Shown here one piece after another: positions 6,059-15,243 of a stretch of 47,675 nt of DNA. The stretch's first letter is position 1. Each line of letters starts with the position of its first letter. The DNA is taken from the NCBI GenBank assembly GCA_017558825.1, contig JAFYTO010000012.1:1-47675 (forward strand), in the 5' to 3' direction. The translations under genes and the position numbers were made by a program. The notes beneath the pieces were generated by a model. That model had not been told where the DNA came from. It searched no databases and saw only the letters and a program-made list of their open reading frames with translations. The DNA comes from Clostridia bacterium (GTDB lineage: Bacteria > Bacillota > Clostridia > Christensenellales > Borkfalkiaceae).

Positions 6059-7603
6059 CTATTTAATAATAAGGCTTTTTCCAGTCATTTCTACCGGTTT
6101 TTCTTCGCCTAACACTTCTAAAAGCGTTGGTGCAAGGTCTGCAAGAACGCCGTCATCACTAAGTTTAGCGTTTTTATATTCGTTAGAAACTAATATAAAC
6201 GGAACTTTATTAGTAGTATGAGCAGTAAACGGTTTAACACCGTCTTTATCTTCAAACATTCTATCTGCGTTGCCGTGGTCGGCAGTAATTAAAACGCTAC
6301 CGCCCTTAGATAAAATAAGGTCTGTCATTTTTTGAACACATTCTTCTACTGTTTGAACTGCTTTTACCGCCGCATCTAAAACACCGGTGTGGCCTACCAT
6401 ATCACAGTTAGCAAAGTTTAAAATAATAACGTCAAACTTGTCGGCATTGATTTCTTCAATAACCTTATCTAAAACTAAATATGCGCTCATTTCTGGTTGA
6501 AGGTCGTAAGTTGCAACCTTTGGAGATGGAATAAGGTCGCGCTCTTCATTCTTTTCAGGCGCTTCAATACCACCGTTAAAGAAGAACGTTACGTGCGCGT
6601 ATTTTTCAGTTTCAGCAATTCTAAGTTGAGTATAACCTTTATCTGCTAAAAACTTACCTAAAGTATTGTCAAGTGAAATTTTTTCAAACGCAATTTTAAC
6701 GTTTTTAAACGTTGCATCGTATTTTGTAAAGCAAACGTAGTTAAGGTTAAGATATTCTTTACGGTTAAAACCGTCAAATTCTTCAACCGTAAACGCACGT
6801 GTAATTTCCCTTGCTCTATCAGGGCGGAAGTTAAAGAAGATAACTGAATCACCCTTTTCAATTAAGCCAACAGCCTTGCCGTCAACCGCGTAGTTAGTTG
6901 GAAGCATAAACTCGTCTGTAACGCCGTTATCGTAACTTGTTAAAACGGTTTTTTCTAAATTAGTAGAAAGTTCGCCCGTGCCTAAAGTGAGCATATTATA
7001 AGCCTTTTCAACCCTATCCCAACGGTTATCCCTATCCATAACGTAGTATCTACCGCAAACGGACGCTATAGTGCCAACGCCAATTTCATTGATTTTTGCT
7101 TGAAGTTCATTAATAAAACTTGCACCGCTTGTTGGAGCAACGTCTCTACCGTCTAAAAAGCAGTGAACAAAAACGTTAGAAAAATTCTTCTTTTTGCAAA
7201 GTTCTAAAAGCGCGTAAAGGTGCGTGTTATGGCTGTGAACGCCACCGTTTGATAAAAGACCGAATAAGTGAAGTTTTTTACCGCCGTTTATTGCGCAATC
7301 TACCGCGTAATTTAATTGTTTGTTATCGTAAAAAACACCGTCTTGAATTTCTTTTGTAATACGCGTTAGGTCTTGATAAACAATTCTACCCGCACCCATA
7401 TTTAAGTGTCCAACTTCACTATTGCCCATTTGCCCGTCAGGAAGACCAACGCTCATTCCGCTTGCGCCAAGTAAAGTTGATGGATAATTTTTAGCGTAAT
7501 TTTTAATAACGCCCGCGTTTGCAATTTCAATAGCGTTGCCATACTCGTTAGTAGTAACGCCGTAACCGTCCATAATTAAAAGACATACAGGTTTAGTTTT
7601 CAT
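6059..7603 (-). CDS. gpmI: 2,3-bisphosphoglycerate-independent phosphoglycerate mutase
   Basis: This 514-residue cytosolic enzyme interconverts 3- and 2-phosphoglycerate using two manganese ions. The alkaline-phosphatase-like fold is seen from LIMDGYG (metal ligand D12), the phosphoserine site MGNSEVGH (S62), GRDVAPTSG, DRDNRWDR, and the later DMVGHTG and TADHGNADRM metal sites. Length is typical (about 510). It lies in the glycolytic cluster after pgk and tpiA, but a 242-bp gap with two hairpin elements separates it from tpiA. The ribosome site is AGAGG. Confidence 0.97.
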   Translation of the reverse strand: MKTKPVCLLIMDGYGVTTNEYGNAIEIANAGVIKNYAKNYPSTLLGASGMSVGLPDGQMGNSEVGHLNMGAGRIVYQDLTRITKEIQDGVFYDNKQLNYAVDCAINGGKKLHLFGLLSNGGVHSHNTHLYALLELCKKKNFSNVFVHCFLDGRDVAPTSGASFINELQAKINEIGVGTIASVCGRYYVMDRDNRWDRVEKAYNMLTLGTGELSTNLEKTVLTSYDNGVTDEFMLPTNYAVDGKAVGLIEKGDSVIFFNFRPDRAREITRAFTVEEFDGFNRKEYLNLNYVCFTKYDATFKNVKIAFEKISLDNTLGKFLADKGYTQLRIAETEKYAHVTFFFNGGIEAPEKNEERDLIPSPKVATYDLQPEMSAYLVLDKVIEEINADKFDVIILNFANCDMVGHTGVLDAAVKAVQTVEECVQKMTDLILSKGGSVLITADHGNADRMFEDKDGVKPFTAHTTNKVPFILVSNEYKNAKLSDDGVLADLAPTLLEVLGEEKPVEMTGKSLIIK

Positions 7604-7622
7604 TTAATACCTCTATCAAAAA

Positions 7623-7646
7623 TTTAACCACTTAAAAGTGGTTAAA
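7623..7646 (-). promoter_or_regulatory. Hairpin in the gpmI leader
   Basis: A perfect inverted repeat of 11 bp (TTTAACCACTT) around two bases lies about 20 nt before the gpmI start. On the minus strand it is followed by ATTTTTG. It might be a weak terminator or attenuator, an RNA-stability element, or an operator. Confidence 0.45.
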
Positions 7647-7712
7647 CGTAATATTTTATTGTAGGTTATATCACAAAATATGCTTGATTTTAGCAAAAAT
7701 ACAATTTTGCGG

Positions 7713-7818
7713 TTGACGAGAAAAATGCAAGAAGGACAAGCGTTCTTGTGAGGGCGCATACCCAGCGCGGTCTGTAACTGAACAAAACGCGAAGTATTTC
7801 GTAGAATTTTTCCGTCAA
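7713..7818. repeat. 106-bp hairpin-rich element with terminal inverted repeats
   Basis: The ends TTGACGAGAAAAAT (7713-7726) and ATTTTTCCGTCAA (7806-7818) are complementary apart from one extra base. Inside are small hairpins: CAAGAA/TTCTTG, GCGC/GCGC and CGAA/TTCG. GC content is higher than in the flanks. It sits between tpiA and gpmI. It could be a miniature inverted-repeat element or a structured RNA with a closing stem and several arms. No protein is supported. Confidence 0.6.
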
Positions 7819-7845
7819 AAAACAAGCAGATGGCGTGATAGAACC

Positions 7846-8592
7846 TTATTTATTATAGTTTACAATTTGTGAGAAGTCTTCGGCTTTAAGTGAAGCACCG
7901 CCAATTAAACCGCCGTCAATTTCTTCCATTGCCATAAGTTCCTTTGCGTTAGATGGTTTCATAGAACCGCCGTATTGAATTCTAACTTCATTAGCGCACT
8001 TTTCACAGAAAAGTTTTGCCAAAGTTTTTCTTATATAGCCAATAGTTTCATTTGCTTGTTCACTCGTTGCAGTTTTGCCAGTGCCAATAGCCCAAACAGG
8101 TTCGTAAGCAATAACTAGTTTAGTTAAATCTTCAACACCCTTTAAGCCGTTAACAATTTGAGTATATAAAACTTCTTCCGTTTTATTAGTTTCTCTTTCT
8201 TCTAAAGTTTCACCTACGCAAACGATAGGAATAAGACCTTTTTTAAGTGCTTGTAAAGTTCTTTTGTTTACAGTTTCGTCCGTTTCGTTAAAATATTGCC
8301 TTCTTTCACTGTGGCCAATAACAACGTATTCTACGCCAAGTTCTAAAAGCATATCTGCAGAAATTTCGCCCGTGTAAGCGCCGTTATCGGCAAAATGCAC
8401 GTTTTCCGCACCAAGTTTAATATTAGAACCTTTAATTGCCTTGCCTACCGCATCAATATCAGTTGCGGGAACGCAAACAACAACGTCACAGTCTGCATCT
8501 TTTACAAGCGGTTTAAGTTCGTTAACAAGCGCTACGCCTTGGCTTGGCGTTAAGTTCATTTTCCAGTTACCTGCAATAATTGCCTTTCTCAT
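7846..8592 (-). CDS. tpiA: Triosephosphate isomerase
   Basis: The 248-residue TIM-barrel enzyme interconverts dihydroxyacetone phosphate and glyceraldehyde 3-phosphate. GNWKMN carries catalytic K11, VIGHSERR carries H94, and [11 protein letters not shown] carries the base E164. The C-terminal phosphate-binding IQYGGSM and GGLIGGASL are intact. It begins 18 nt after pgk, so the two are co-transcribed from the promoter at 9968-9996. Confidence 0.98.
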   Translation of the reverse strand: MRKAIIAGNWKMNLTPSQGVALVNELKPLVKDADCDVVVCVPATDIDAVGKAIKGSNIKLGAENVHFADNGAYTGEISADMLLELGVEYVVIGHSERRQYFNETDETVNKRTLQALKKGLIPIVCVGETLEERETNKTEEVLYTQIVNGLKGVEDLTKLVIAYEPVWAIGTGKTATSEQANETIGYIRKTLAKLFCEKCANEVRIQYGGSMKPSNAKELMAMEEIDGGLIGGASLKAEDFSQIVNYNK

Positions 8593-8610
8593 AAAGTTAA
8601 AATCCTTTTA

Positions 8611-9927
8611 CTATTCTATTTCGTTAAGGCAAGCAATACCTGGTAAAACTTTGCCTTCAAATAATTCAAGTGAAGCGCCACCGCCAGTTGAAATGTGCGT
8701 CATTTTATCAGCTAAGCCAAATTGAGCAACTGCAGCAGCACTGTCGCCACCACCAATAATTGTTGTTGCATCTTTAGCCTTTGCAAGAGCTTTTGCAACG
8801 GATACAGTGCCGTTAGCAAGGCTTGGGTTTTCAAATACGCCCATAGGACCGTTCCAAATAACAGTTTTTGCGCCTAAAACAACATTTTCAAAAAGTTCAA
8901 CTGATTTTTCGCCAATGTCTAAGCCCATTTCAGTTGCAGGCATATTGTCAACACTGTAAGTTACAGTTTCAATAGGTGCATCAATAGGGTCTGGGAAAGA
9001 TTTAGCAACTTTAGCATCTACTGGAAGATATAAATTCTTGCCTAAATCTTTAGCCTTTTTAAGCATATCTTTGCAGTAGTCAATTTTTTCATTATCAACA
9101 AGTGAAGTACCAACTTCATAGCCTTGTGCTTTTAAGAAAGTGTAAGCCATACCACCGCCGATAATTAAAGAATCACATTTTTCTAAAAGGTTAGAAATAA
9201 CGTTTAACTTGTCCGCAACTTTTGCACCGCCCAATACTGCAACGAAAGGTCTAACAGGGTTTTCAAGAGAGTCAGCCATAACTGAAAGTTCTTTTTCAAT
9301 TAAGAAACCGCAAACTGCAGTTTTAACAAAACCATATTCAACTATTGCAGCAGTAGAAGCGTGAGAACGGTGAGCCGTGCCAAAAGCATCGTTTACGTAC
9401 ACGTCACAAAAAGCAGCAAGTTTTTTACAAAATTCTTCTTCGCGCTTTTCTTCGCCTTTATCAAAACGTAAGTTTTCTAAAAGAACAACTTCGCCTTCTT
9501 TTAAAGCGTTAACTTTTTTAGTTGCATCTTCGCCAACGGTATCAAAAGCAAAAGTAACTTTGCCGTCTAAAAGTTCGTTAAGCCTGTCTGCAACAGGTTT
9601 TAAAGAATATTTAGTAGCGTCCTTTTTAGCCTTTTCTAAATATTCGTTAATAGCGGCTTGCCTTTCTTCTTCTTTAAGAGCCTCAACCGCCTTCTTTTCC
9701 TTTTTGTTTAAAGAAATAACTTCGTTAAATACGTTATGAGGTTTACCCATATGTGAGCAAAGAATAACTTTTGCGCCGTTATCCATTAAATACTTAATTG
9801 TTGGAAGTGCGCCGTTAATTCTATTTTCATCAGTAATAACGCCGTTTTTCATAGGAACGTTAAAGTCAACTCTAACAAGACATTTTTTGCCTTTTACGTC
9901 AATATCGCGTATGGTTTTTTTGTTCAT
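8611..9927 (-). CDS. pgk: Phosphoglycerate kinase with internal insertion
   Basis: This enzyme makes ATP from 1,3-bisphosphoglycerate in glycolysis. Hallmarks: RVDFNVP near the N-terminus, [45 protein letters not shown] and [13 protein letters not shown]. At 438 residues it is about 40 longer than usual (about 394-398). The extra residues form a lysine/glutamate-rich, probably helical segment at about 66-105, between SHMGKP and [10 protein letters not shown]. First gene of the pgk-tpiA transcript, with an AAGGAGT ribosome site. Confidence 0.97.
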   Translation of the reverse strand: MNKKTIRDIDVKGKKCLVRVDFNVPMKNGVITDENRINGALPTIKYLMDNGAKVILCSHMGKPHNVFNEVISLNKKEKKAVEALKEEERQAAINEYLEKAKKDATKYSLKPVADRLNELLDGKVTFAFDTVGEDATKKVNALKEGEVVLLENLRFDKGEEKREEEFCKKLAAFCDVYVNDAFGTAHRSHASTAAIVEYGFVKTAVCGFLIEKELSVMADSLENPVRPFVAVLGGAKVADKLNVISNLLEKCDSLIIGGGMAYTFLKAQGYEVGTSLVDNEKIDYCKDMLKKAKDLGKNLYLPVDAKVAKSFPDPIDAPIETVTYSVDNMPATEMGLDIGEKSVELFENVVLGAKTVIWNGPMGVFENPSLANGTVSVAKALAKAKDATTIIGGGDSAAAVAQFGLADKMTHISTGGGASLELFEGKVLPGIACLNEIE

Positions 9928-9950
9928 AATTTTACTCCTTAAAAGTTTGT

Positions 9951-9996
9951 TTACATTTTATAATGTAATTTTAGCGGTTTTGCAAAAAATTGTCAA
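9951..9996 (-). promoter_or_regulatory. Promoter of pgk-tpiA with palindromic operator candidate
   Basis: TTGACA (9991-9996), a 17-bp spacer and TAAAAT (9968-9973) on the minus strand form a near-consensus promoter. The palindrome TTACATT-N4-AATGTAA (9951-9968) covers the expected transcription start, a typical place for a repressor. Which regulator binds is unknown. Confidence 0.75.
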
Positions 9997-10001
9997 TTTA
10001 A

Positions 10002-10991
10002 TTATGCCCTTTTTAGTGAGTTTTTTGGCGTTTGTTTAAATTTTAAAAACAATTTATCTAAAATTAAAGTAAAACCGCTTAAAAACGGCAGTATAACGGC
10101 GGTAACTATTAAGTTAAACAAAGTGTGAAAATTTGCAATTTGCTTTTCTATTCCGCTTGAAAACAGTTTAAAAATTAGCGATATTTGCCCTTTAAAAAGC
10201 GTTAGCGGAATAAATAGTAAAAGCACGCCTAAAACGTTAAAACAAAGGTTAAAAAACGCAGTTTTTTGTGCTTCTTCACTCTTGTTTAAGGACGCTAAAA
10301 TTACAGGCAAACAAGTTCCAATATTTGCACCTAAAATTAAAAATATTGCGCTTGAAAAATCAACTAAACCGTTAGATGCAAGTATTATAATTACGCTTGA
10401 AACGGCAGAAGAACTTTGCACAAGTGCCGTAATAACAATGCCGTTTAAGAGTAGTAAAACGTCACTTTCAACTAAAAAAATTGAGCGAAAAAACGCATAG
10501 TTTTTAAAAAATATTACTCCGTTGTTTATAACGTCTAATCCAATAAAAATCATACAAAAACCAGTTAAAACGTTGCCTAAAAGCGAAACGTTTTTATTCT
10601 TTAAAAACGAAAGTAAAAAGCCAATAAATCCAACAAGCGAACCTATAGCCGTAACGTTAAAAAGCGAACTTTGAGAAAGCGAAACAAGATGCGCTGTAAT
10701 AGTAGTTCCAATATTTGCACCCATTATAACGGCACTAGCGCTATAAAACGTCATAATGCCGCTAGAAACAAAGCCAACTACTATTACGTTTGTTGCAATA
10801 CTACTTTGCACAAGTGCCGTTACGCCGGCACCCGTTAAAACGCCAACGTACTTGTTTTTTGTAAAGTTATAAATTAAATTTTTTACTTTTTTTGAAGACA
10901 GTTCTTCCATATTTTCACTAATAAATTTTAAGCCGAGTAAAAATAAAGTAACACCGCCAAGCGAAAGTAAAATATGCTCTAAAATATACAT
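10002..10991 (-). CDS. Short Na/phosphate cotransporter-like protein
   Basis: A 329-residue multi-pass membrane protein of the Na/Pi-cotransporter II (NptA/YjbB-like) family. Both inverted repeat halves are present: TALVQSSIA with GANIGTT in the first, and TALVQSSSA with GANIGT in the second. These QSS motifs form the transport core. Bacterial relatives are often about 550 residues with a cytoplasmic PhoU-like tail; this one ends just after the last membrane segment and lacks that tail. The substrate is probably phosphate but is not proven. It is preceded by an AAAGGGG ribosome site and appears to be a single-gene unit upstream of pgk. Confidence 0.85.
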   Translation of the reverse strand: MYILEHILLSLGGVTLFLLGLKFISENMEELSSKKVKNLIYNFTKNKYVGVLTGAGVTALVQSSIATNVIVVGFVSSGIMTFYSASAVIMGANIGTTITAHLVSLSQSSLFNVTAIGSLVGFIGFLLSFLKNKNVSLLGNVLTGFCMIFIGLDVINNGVIFFKNYAFFRSIFLVESDVLLLLNGIVITALVQSSSAVSSVIIILASNGLVDFSSAIFLILGANIGTCLPVILASLNKSEEAQKTAFFNLCFNVLGVLLLFIPLTLFKGQISLIFKLFSSGIEKQIANFHTLFNLIVTAVILPFLSGFTLILDKLFLKFKQTPKNSLKRA

Positions 10992-11050
10992 AAAAAACCC
11001 CTTTAAATATGTATATTAGTTTAGTGGCAAGTTTATTTATAAAACAAAAA

Positions 11051-11072
11051 AACTCCCTATAAGTAGGGAGTT
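11051..11072 (-). terminator. Terminator of LRR lipoprotein gene 1
   Basis: AACTCCCTA and TAGGGAGTT pair around a 4-nt loop and are followed on the minus strand by a run of Ts. Confidence 0.85.
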
Positions 11073-11084
11073 AATTTTGTGTTT

Positions 11085-12749
11085 TTATTCTCCAGTATAG
11101 TTATAAGTAATTGTATATGAGCCTGTGTAATAGTTCCAATCATAACCCTTAATTATAGCTTGCCATTGTGATTGTGTGCCACCGTATTTTATGCTTGTTA
11201 ACGAGGTGCAATAATAGAACGCATAATCACCTATACTTGTTACGCCGTTTCCTATTGTTATGCTTGTTAACGATTCGCAATAATAGAACGCATAATCACC
11301 TATACTTGTTACGCTATTTGGTATTGTAAACGAAGTTTGCGTTTTGCCTATAGCATATTGTATTAACGTTTTTCCATCTTTACTATATAAGTTTCCGTCT
11401 ATTGATTTGTAATTAGTATTATTTTCATCTACGTTTATGTTTGTTAACGAGGTGCAATAATTGAACGCATAATCACCTATACTTTTTACGCCGTTTCCTA
11501 TTGTTACGCTTGTTAACGAGTCGCAATCATAGAACGCCCTATATCCTATACTTGTTACGCTATTTGGTATAGTTACGCTTGTTAACGAGTCGCAATTATA
11601 GAACGCATAATTATTTATTTTAGTAATATTATTTGGTAATGTTAAACTTGTTTGAGTGCCTACGTAACCTACTAAAATTTTATCAACGCCGTCATTATAT
11701 ATAACGTAACCATTACTATCTATACTAACTCTACTAACGTAACTATCATTACAATTAGAAACGCTTAATGCATAATAGCCTAAATTTCCATTTCCACTAC
11801 TGCCTTTTACTACTGTTATATTAGGAGATTTATTTATTACCTCTACTAACTTATAGCAATAATAGAACGCTTTATTACCTATACTTGTTACGCTATCTGG
11901 TATTTCTATGCTTGTTAACGAGTTGCAACTATTGAACGCATTATTACCTATACTTGTTACGCCGTCTCCAATTACTATGCTTGTAAGTGAGGCGCAACCA
12001 CAGAACGCCATCTCACCTATACTTGTTACGCTGTTAGGTATTTCTATGCTTGTAAGAGAGTCGCAACTATAGAACGCAGAAGAGCCTATACTTGTTACGC
12101 CGTCTCCTATTACTACACTTGTAAGTGAGGTGCAATAATAGAACGCAGAAGAACCTATACTTGTTACGCTATTTGGTATTACTGCGCTTGTAAGTGAGGT
12201 GCAACCAGAGAACGCTTTATTTCCTATACTTGTTACGGTATTTGGTATTGTTATACTTGCAATAGAAACACAACTTTGAAAAGCATATGTATTTATACGT
12301 GTAACAGGTAGGCCGTTATAAGTTGATGGTATAACAATATCACGCTCAAATGCCATACCTATACCGTCAACAGAAAGGCTTTTACCGTCTTCATTTAATG
12401 CGTATTTTAAGCCATAAGTGCCTTGTTCTTCATTGTTTTCAACCTTGCCAACGTTAACGTACGTTTGGCTATTTGAATATTTAACCATTAAATAACCATC
12501 ATTGTTAACGTAAACGTCAACAATAGAAACACCGTCTTTGCCGTTTTGACCATCTTTGCCATTTTCCGCAACGGCTTTATATTCCGTTTTTGTTCCGTTA
12601 ATTACCCAATAGCCGTCATTGCTAATTTCAATTGTTGGAGTAATACCGTCTTGACCATCTATCCCGTCCTTACCTGCACACGCAGTTAAACCAAAACTTA
12701 AGCAAGTTAGCATTATTAAAGATAAAACAAGTAAAAGTAGTTTTTTCAT
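11085..12749 (-). CDS. BspA-type leucine-rich-repeat lipoprotein with collagen-like N-terminus
   Basis: I choose the ATG at 12749, which has an AGGAGAGG ribosome site, over an ATG 12 codons upstream; this gives 554 residues. A lipoprotein signal ends at LTAC (C24). Next come collagen-like GKDGIDGQDG and NGKDGQNGKDG segments around a small beta-rich region. Then follow about 12 BspA/LRR_5 repeats of about 23 residues with consensus VTSIGxxAFxxCxSLTSIxIPNS, interrupted by two islands. The C-terminus is a short aromatic cap. Such proteins are anchored outside the cell and in other species bind host proteins or other bacteria; the ligand here is unknown. The repeats are nearly identical at DNA level, so copy number may vary. 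It has its own promoter and terminator. Confidence 0.9.
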   Translation of the reverse strand: MKKLLLLVLSLIMLTCLSFGLTACAGKDGIDGQDGITPTIEISNDGYWVINGTKTEYKAVAENGKDGQNGKDGVSIVDVYVNNDGYLMVKYSNSQTYVNVGKVENNEEQGTYGLKYALNEDGKSLSVDGIGMAFERDIVIPSTYNGLPVTRINTYAFQSCVSIASITIPNTVTSIGNKAFSGCTSLTSAVIPNSVTSIGSSAFYYCTSLTSVVIGDGVTSIGSSAFYSCDSLTSIEIPNSVTSIGEMAFCGCASLTSIVIGDGVTSIGNNAFNSCNSLTSIEIPDSVTSIGNKAFYYCYKLVEVINKSPNITVVKGSSGNGNLGYYALSVSNCNDSYVSRVSIDSNGYVIYNDGVDKILVGYVGTQTSLTLPNNITKINNYAFYNCDSLTSVTIPNSVTSIGYRAFYDCDSLTSVTIGNGVKSIGDYAFNYCTSLTNINVDENNTNYKSIDGNLYSKDGKTLIQYAIGKTQTSFTIPNSVTSIGDYAFYYCESLTSITIGNGVTSIGDYAFYYCTSLTSIKYGGTQSQWQAIIKGYDWNYYTGSYTITYNYTGE

Positions 12750-12773
12750 AAGCCTCTCCTTTTTAGCAAAAAA

Positions 12774-12802
12774 ATTATACCACAATTAAAAATATTTTGC
12801 AA
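12774..12802 (-). promoter_or_regulatory. Promoter of LRR lipoprotein gene 1
   Basis: TTGCAA (12797-12802), 17 bp with TGTGG at the end, TATAAT (12774-12779) on the minus strand. Confidence 0.8.
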
Positions 12803-12966
12803 TAAATAAAGGCTCGTGTTGTTAATTTTGCTATTAAGGGCGGAAATATGGTTCTCTCCTAAAAAAAATAAAGCCTCGTATTGCAAAAAGGAGGCGTCAT
12901 CTACACCCCCTAAAAAGCTTCCTTTATGCAAAGGATAATACAAATTAATAGCATTTTATAAAAAAA

Positions 12967-12993
12967 CACACTATGCAAATTTTGCATAGTGTG
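12967..12993 (-). terminator. Terminator of LRR lipoprotein gene 2
   Basis: A nearly perfect 13-bp palindrome (CACACTATGCAAA and its complement) is followed on the minus strand by seven Ts. Confidence 0.88.
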
Positions 12994-13002
12994 CTGTAAA
13001 TT

Positions 13003-15120
13003 TTATTCTTCTTCCTTAATTATTTCTCCCTTATACCAATAATAGTCGTAATAAGAAGACGTTAACGTAAAGTATTTTGCACTTGCAGAAGAACTTGTAA
13101 CGTTAACAGCAGTGCCATCTACGTTATTTATACAGTTGTCATAACTATCTGTAACAAACCAAGCTTCAGTATATTCAAAAATTACAGCTTCTAATAAGTT
13201 ACAGCCAAAAAGCGAGTAATTGCCAATAATTGTAACAGTGCTTGGTATTGTTACGCTTGTAAGAGCAACACAGTTTCTAAATGCTGAACTACCAATATTT
13301 ACAACACCGTTAGAAATTGTTAACTCTTCAAGCTTTACACACTCTTCAAACGCGCTATCGCCTACATTCCTTATAGTTTCAGGAATTACTATGCTAACAA
13401 TTGAAGAACAGCCTTTAAATACGCCTTCGTTTATAACGTTTATGTTTTCGGGTATTGTTACGCTTGCAAGTGCGGTACAGTTAGCAAACGCATAACTTCC
13501 AATAGAGGAAACGCTTGCAATATTAACTTCACTAAGTAATGAGCAACCGTAGAATGCATATTCGCCTATAGTAGCCAAACCATCTTTTAAATCAATATAA
13601 TCAAGCACGGCACAACCATAGAATGCTCTAGCGCCTATGCTATTTAACGAGTCAGAAGTGAATACTGTTGCAAGCATATCACAACCCTCAAACGCTGAAG
13701 CCCCAATGCTAGAAACAATGCCTGGAATTTGCATTGAAGTTCCTTTATACTTACTAAACGCATAATTGCCTATAGTAGTAATTGAAGGGCCATCGCCCCA
13801 AACAATTTCTGCAACACAGTTTTCAAAAGCGTATTCGCCAATATCTGTTAAAGATTCTGGTATAGTAAAGCTTGTAAGAGATACACAGTCTGCAAACGCT
13901 CTACTAGCAATACTTGCAACGGTGCTTGGCATTGATAAATTTGCAAGCAATACGCAATCTTCAAACGCACTTTCTTCAATAGTTTCAACCATAGAACCTA
14001 AATCAATACTTGTAAGTTTAGAACAGCCTAAAAATGCATATTTAGAAATTTTTGTTACGCCGTTTGGAAGTGTTATGCTAGCAATTTCATAGCAGTAAGC
14101 AAAAGCAGCTTCGCCAATGTTTGTAACGTTTGCGCCAATTTCAATGCTTGTAAGCGTAGGGCTAAAAGCAAAAGCATAGGCGTTAATAGAAGTTACTTCG
14201 CTAGGAATAATAAAGCTTGCATCTAATTTGCCTATAGCGTATTGAACTAAAGTTGTGCCGTTTTTATTATATAAGTTACCGTTAACAGTTTTATAAAACT
14301 CGTTATTTGCATCAACTTCAATGTTTTTAAGCGAAGAGCATATTACAAAAGCCTCGCTATCTATGCTTTCAACTCCACTACCTATATACACAGTTTCAAG
14401 CGCTTCGCATTCAATAAACGCAAAACGGCCTATACTTTTAATACTGTTAGGAATTTCAATGCTAGTTATTGTTTGGCAAGACTCAAACGCAGCAGTTGCT
14501 ATACTTGTTACAGGCTTGTAATTATAAATATGAGGTAAAATAACGTTCGCATCAACGCAAGTTCCCAAGCCTACAACACTATAACTTTCACCGTCATCGT
14601 TAAGTTTAAGTTGTAAACCCTCACTATAATTAAACTTAGTTCCCTCATCAACAATAGTGTTTGACATAGGGCAGCCCTCTCTATCACAATGCGCCGTTTT
14701 AGTTCCGTCTGCCTTATTAGTAGCATCGTTGTTAGAAACGTAATTTGTGTAAGTGTGGCCAAGTTTAGTGTTTAAATCTACAACAGTGTTCGTTGCGCTA
14801 CAACCCTCTCTATCACAAGGGGCTGTTTTAGTTCCGTCTGAAACGCAAGTAGCGTCATTATTAGAAACGTACGTATTAAAAACGTGGCCGAGTGCTTGAC
14901 CGTATTCAAACGTTTTATTGCCCTTTGCACCGCATACGCAAGTTAAATAATAAGTGTCTTTTTTAGCGCAGGTTGCGCTAGAAACTTTATTTTCACTGCT
15001 AACAATTTGCTGGTCGTAAGTATGAATATGAAAATCCAACTCTTCACAAGCAGTGAAAGTAAGAACGCTTACTGAAAGGGCTAAAGCCATAATTAAGGTT
15101 GATAAGATTTTATTTTTCAT
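13003..15120 (-). CDS. BspA-type leucine-rich-repeat lipoprotein with Cys-rich N-terminal repeats
   Basis: The 705-residue secreted lipoprotein has signal and lipobox FTAC (C25). Residues 30-165 hold three repeats of the type GHxxxxYVSNNDAT-xxxDGTKTAxCDREGC, with CxC or CxxxxC pairs like those of small metal-binding or disulfide repeats. About 18 LRR_5/BspA repeats follow (consensus SIGxxAFxxCxxLxxIxIP), more diverged than in the neighbouring gene. The start has AAAAAGGAGAA before the ATG. The two LRR genes are paralogues with separate promoters and terminators, probably both surface adhesins. Confidence 0.9.
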   Translation of the reverse strand: MKNKILSTLIMALALSVSVLTFTACEELDFHIHTYDQQIVSSENKVSSATCAKKDTYYLTCVCGAKGNKTFEYGQALGHVFNTYVSNNDATCVSDGTKTAPCDREGCSATNTVVDLNTKLGHTYTNYVSNNDATNKADGTKTAHCDREGCPMSNTIVDEGTKFNYSEGLQLKLNDDGESYSVVGLGTCVDANVILPHIYNYKPVTSIATAAFESCQTITSIEIPNSIKSIGRFAFIECEALETVYIGSGVESIDSEAFVICSSLKNIEVDANNEFYKTVNGNLYNKNGTTLVQYAIGKLDASFIIPSEVTSINAYAFAFSPTLTSIEIGANVTNIGEAAFAYCYEIASITLPNGVTKISKYAFLGCSKLTSIDLGSMVETIEESAFEDCVLLANLSMPSTVASIASRAFADCVSLTSFTIPESLTDIGEYAFENCVAEIVWGDGPSITTIGNYAFSKYKGTSMQIPGIVSSIGASAFEGCDMLATVFTSDSLNSIGARAFYGCAVLDYIDLKDGLATIGEYAFYGCSLLSEVNIASVSSIGSYAFANCTALASVTIPENINVINEGVFKGCSSIVSIVIPETIRNVGDSAFEECVKLEELTISNGVVNIGSSAFRNCVALTSVTIPSTVTIIGNYSLFGCNLLEAVIFEYTEAWFVTDSYDNCINNVDGTAVNVTSSSASAKYFTLTSSYYDYYWYKGEIIKEEE

Positions 15121-15145
15121 AAAATTCTCCTTTTTAACAAGTTTA

Positions 15146-15174
15146 AGTATAACACATAATATGATTTAACACAA
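15146..15174 (-). promoter_or_regulatory. Promoter of LRR lipoprotein gene 2
   Basis: TTGTGT (15169-15174), 17 bp, TATACT (15146-15151) on the minus strand, about 25 nt before the start codon. Confidence 0.7.
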
Positions 15175-15191
15175 GAGTTTTTATAACATAA

Positions 15192-15221
15192 AAAAACTCA
15201 ACCTAAAAAGATTGAGTTTTT
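15192..15221 (-). terminator. Terminator of the deacetylase-kinase operon
   Basis: AAAAACTCAA and TTGAGTTTTT pair around a 10-nt loop, with Ts after it on the minus strand. It follows the PfkB kinase gene. Confidence 0.8.
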
Positions 15222-15243
15222 AACGTGTTAAATTTTTATTTGC

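Noticed and set aside
7616..7825. 69-codon open frame between tpiA and gpmI
   Set aside because: It overlaps the inverted-repeat element and the gpmI leader hairpin and has no ribosome site; the hairpins explain the sequence better.
12746..12943. 65-codon open frame upstream of LRR lipoprotein gene 1
   Set aside because: It overlaps the promoter at 12774-12802 and shows no protein features.
11085..15120. Regular repeats resembling a CRISPR array
   Set aside because: The period is 69 bp, the units are in-frame codons for leucine-rich repeats, and there are no unique spacers or cas genes.
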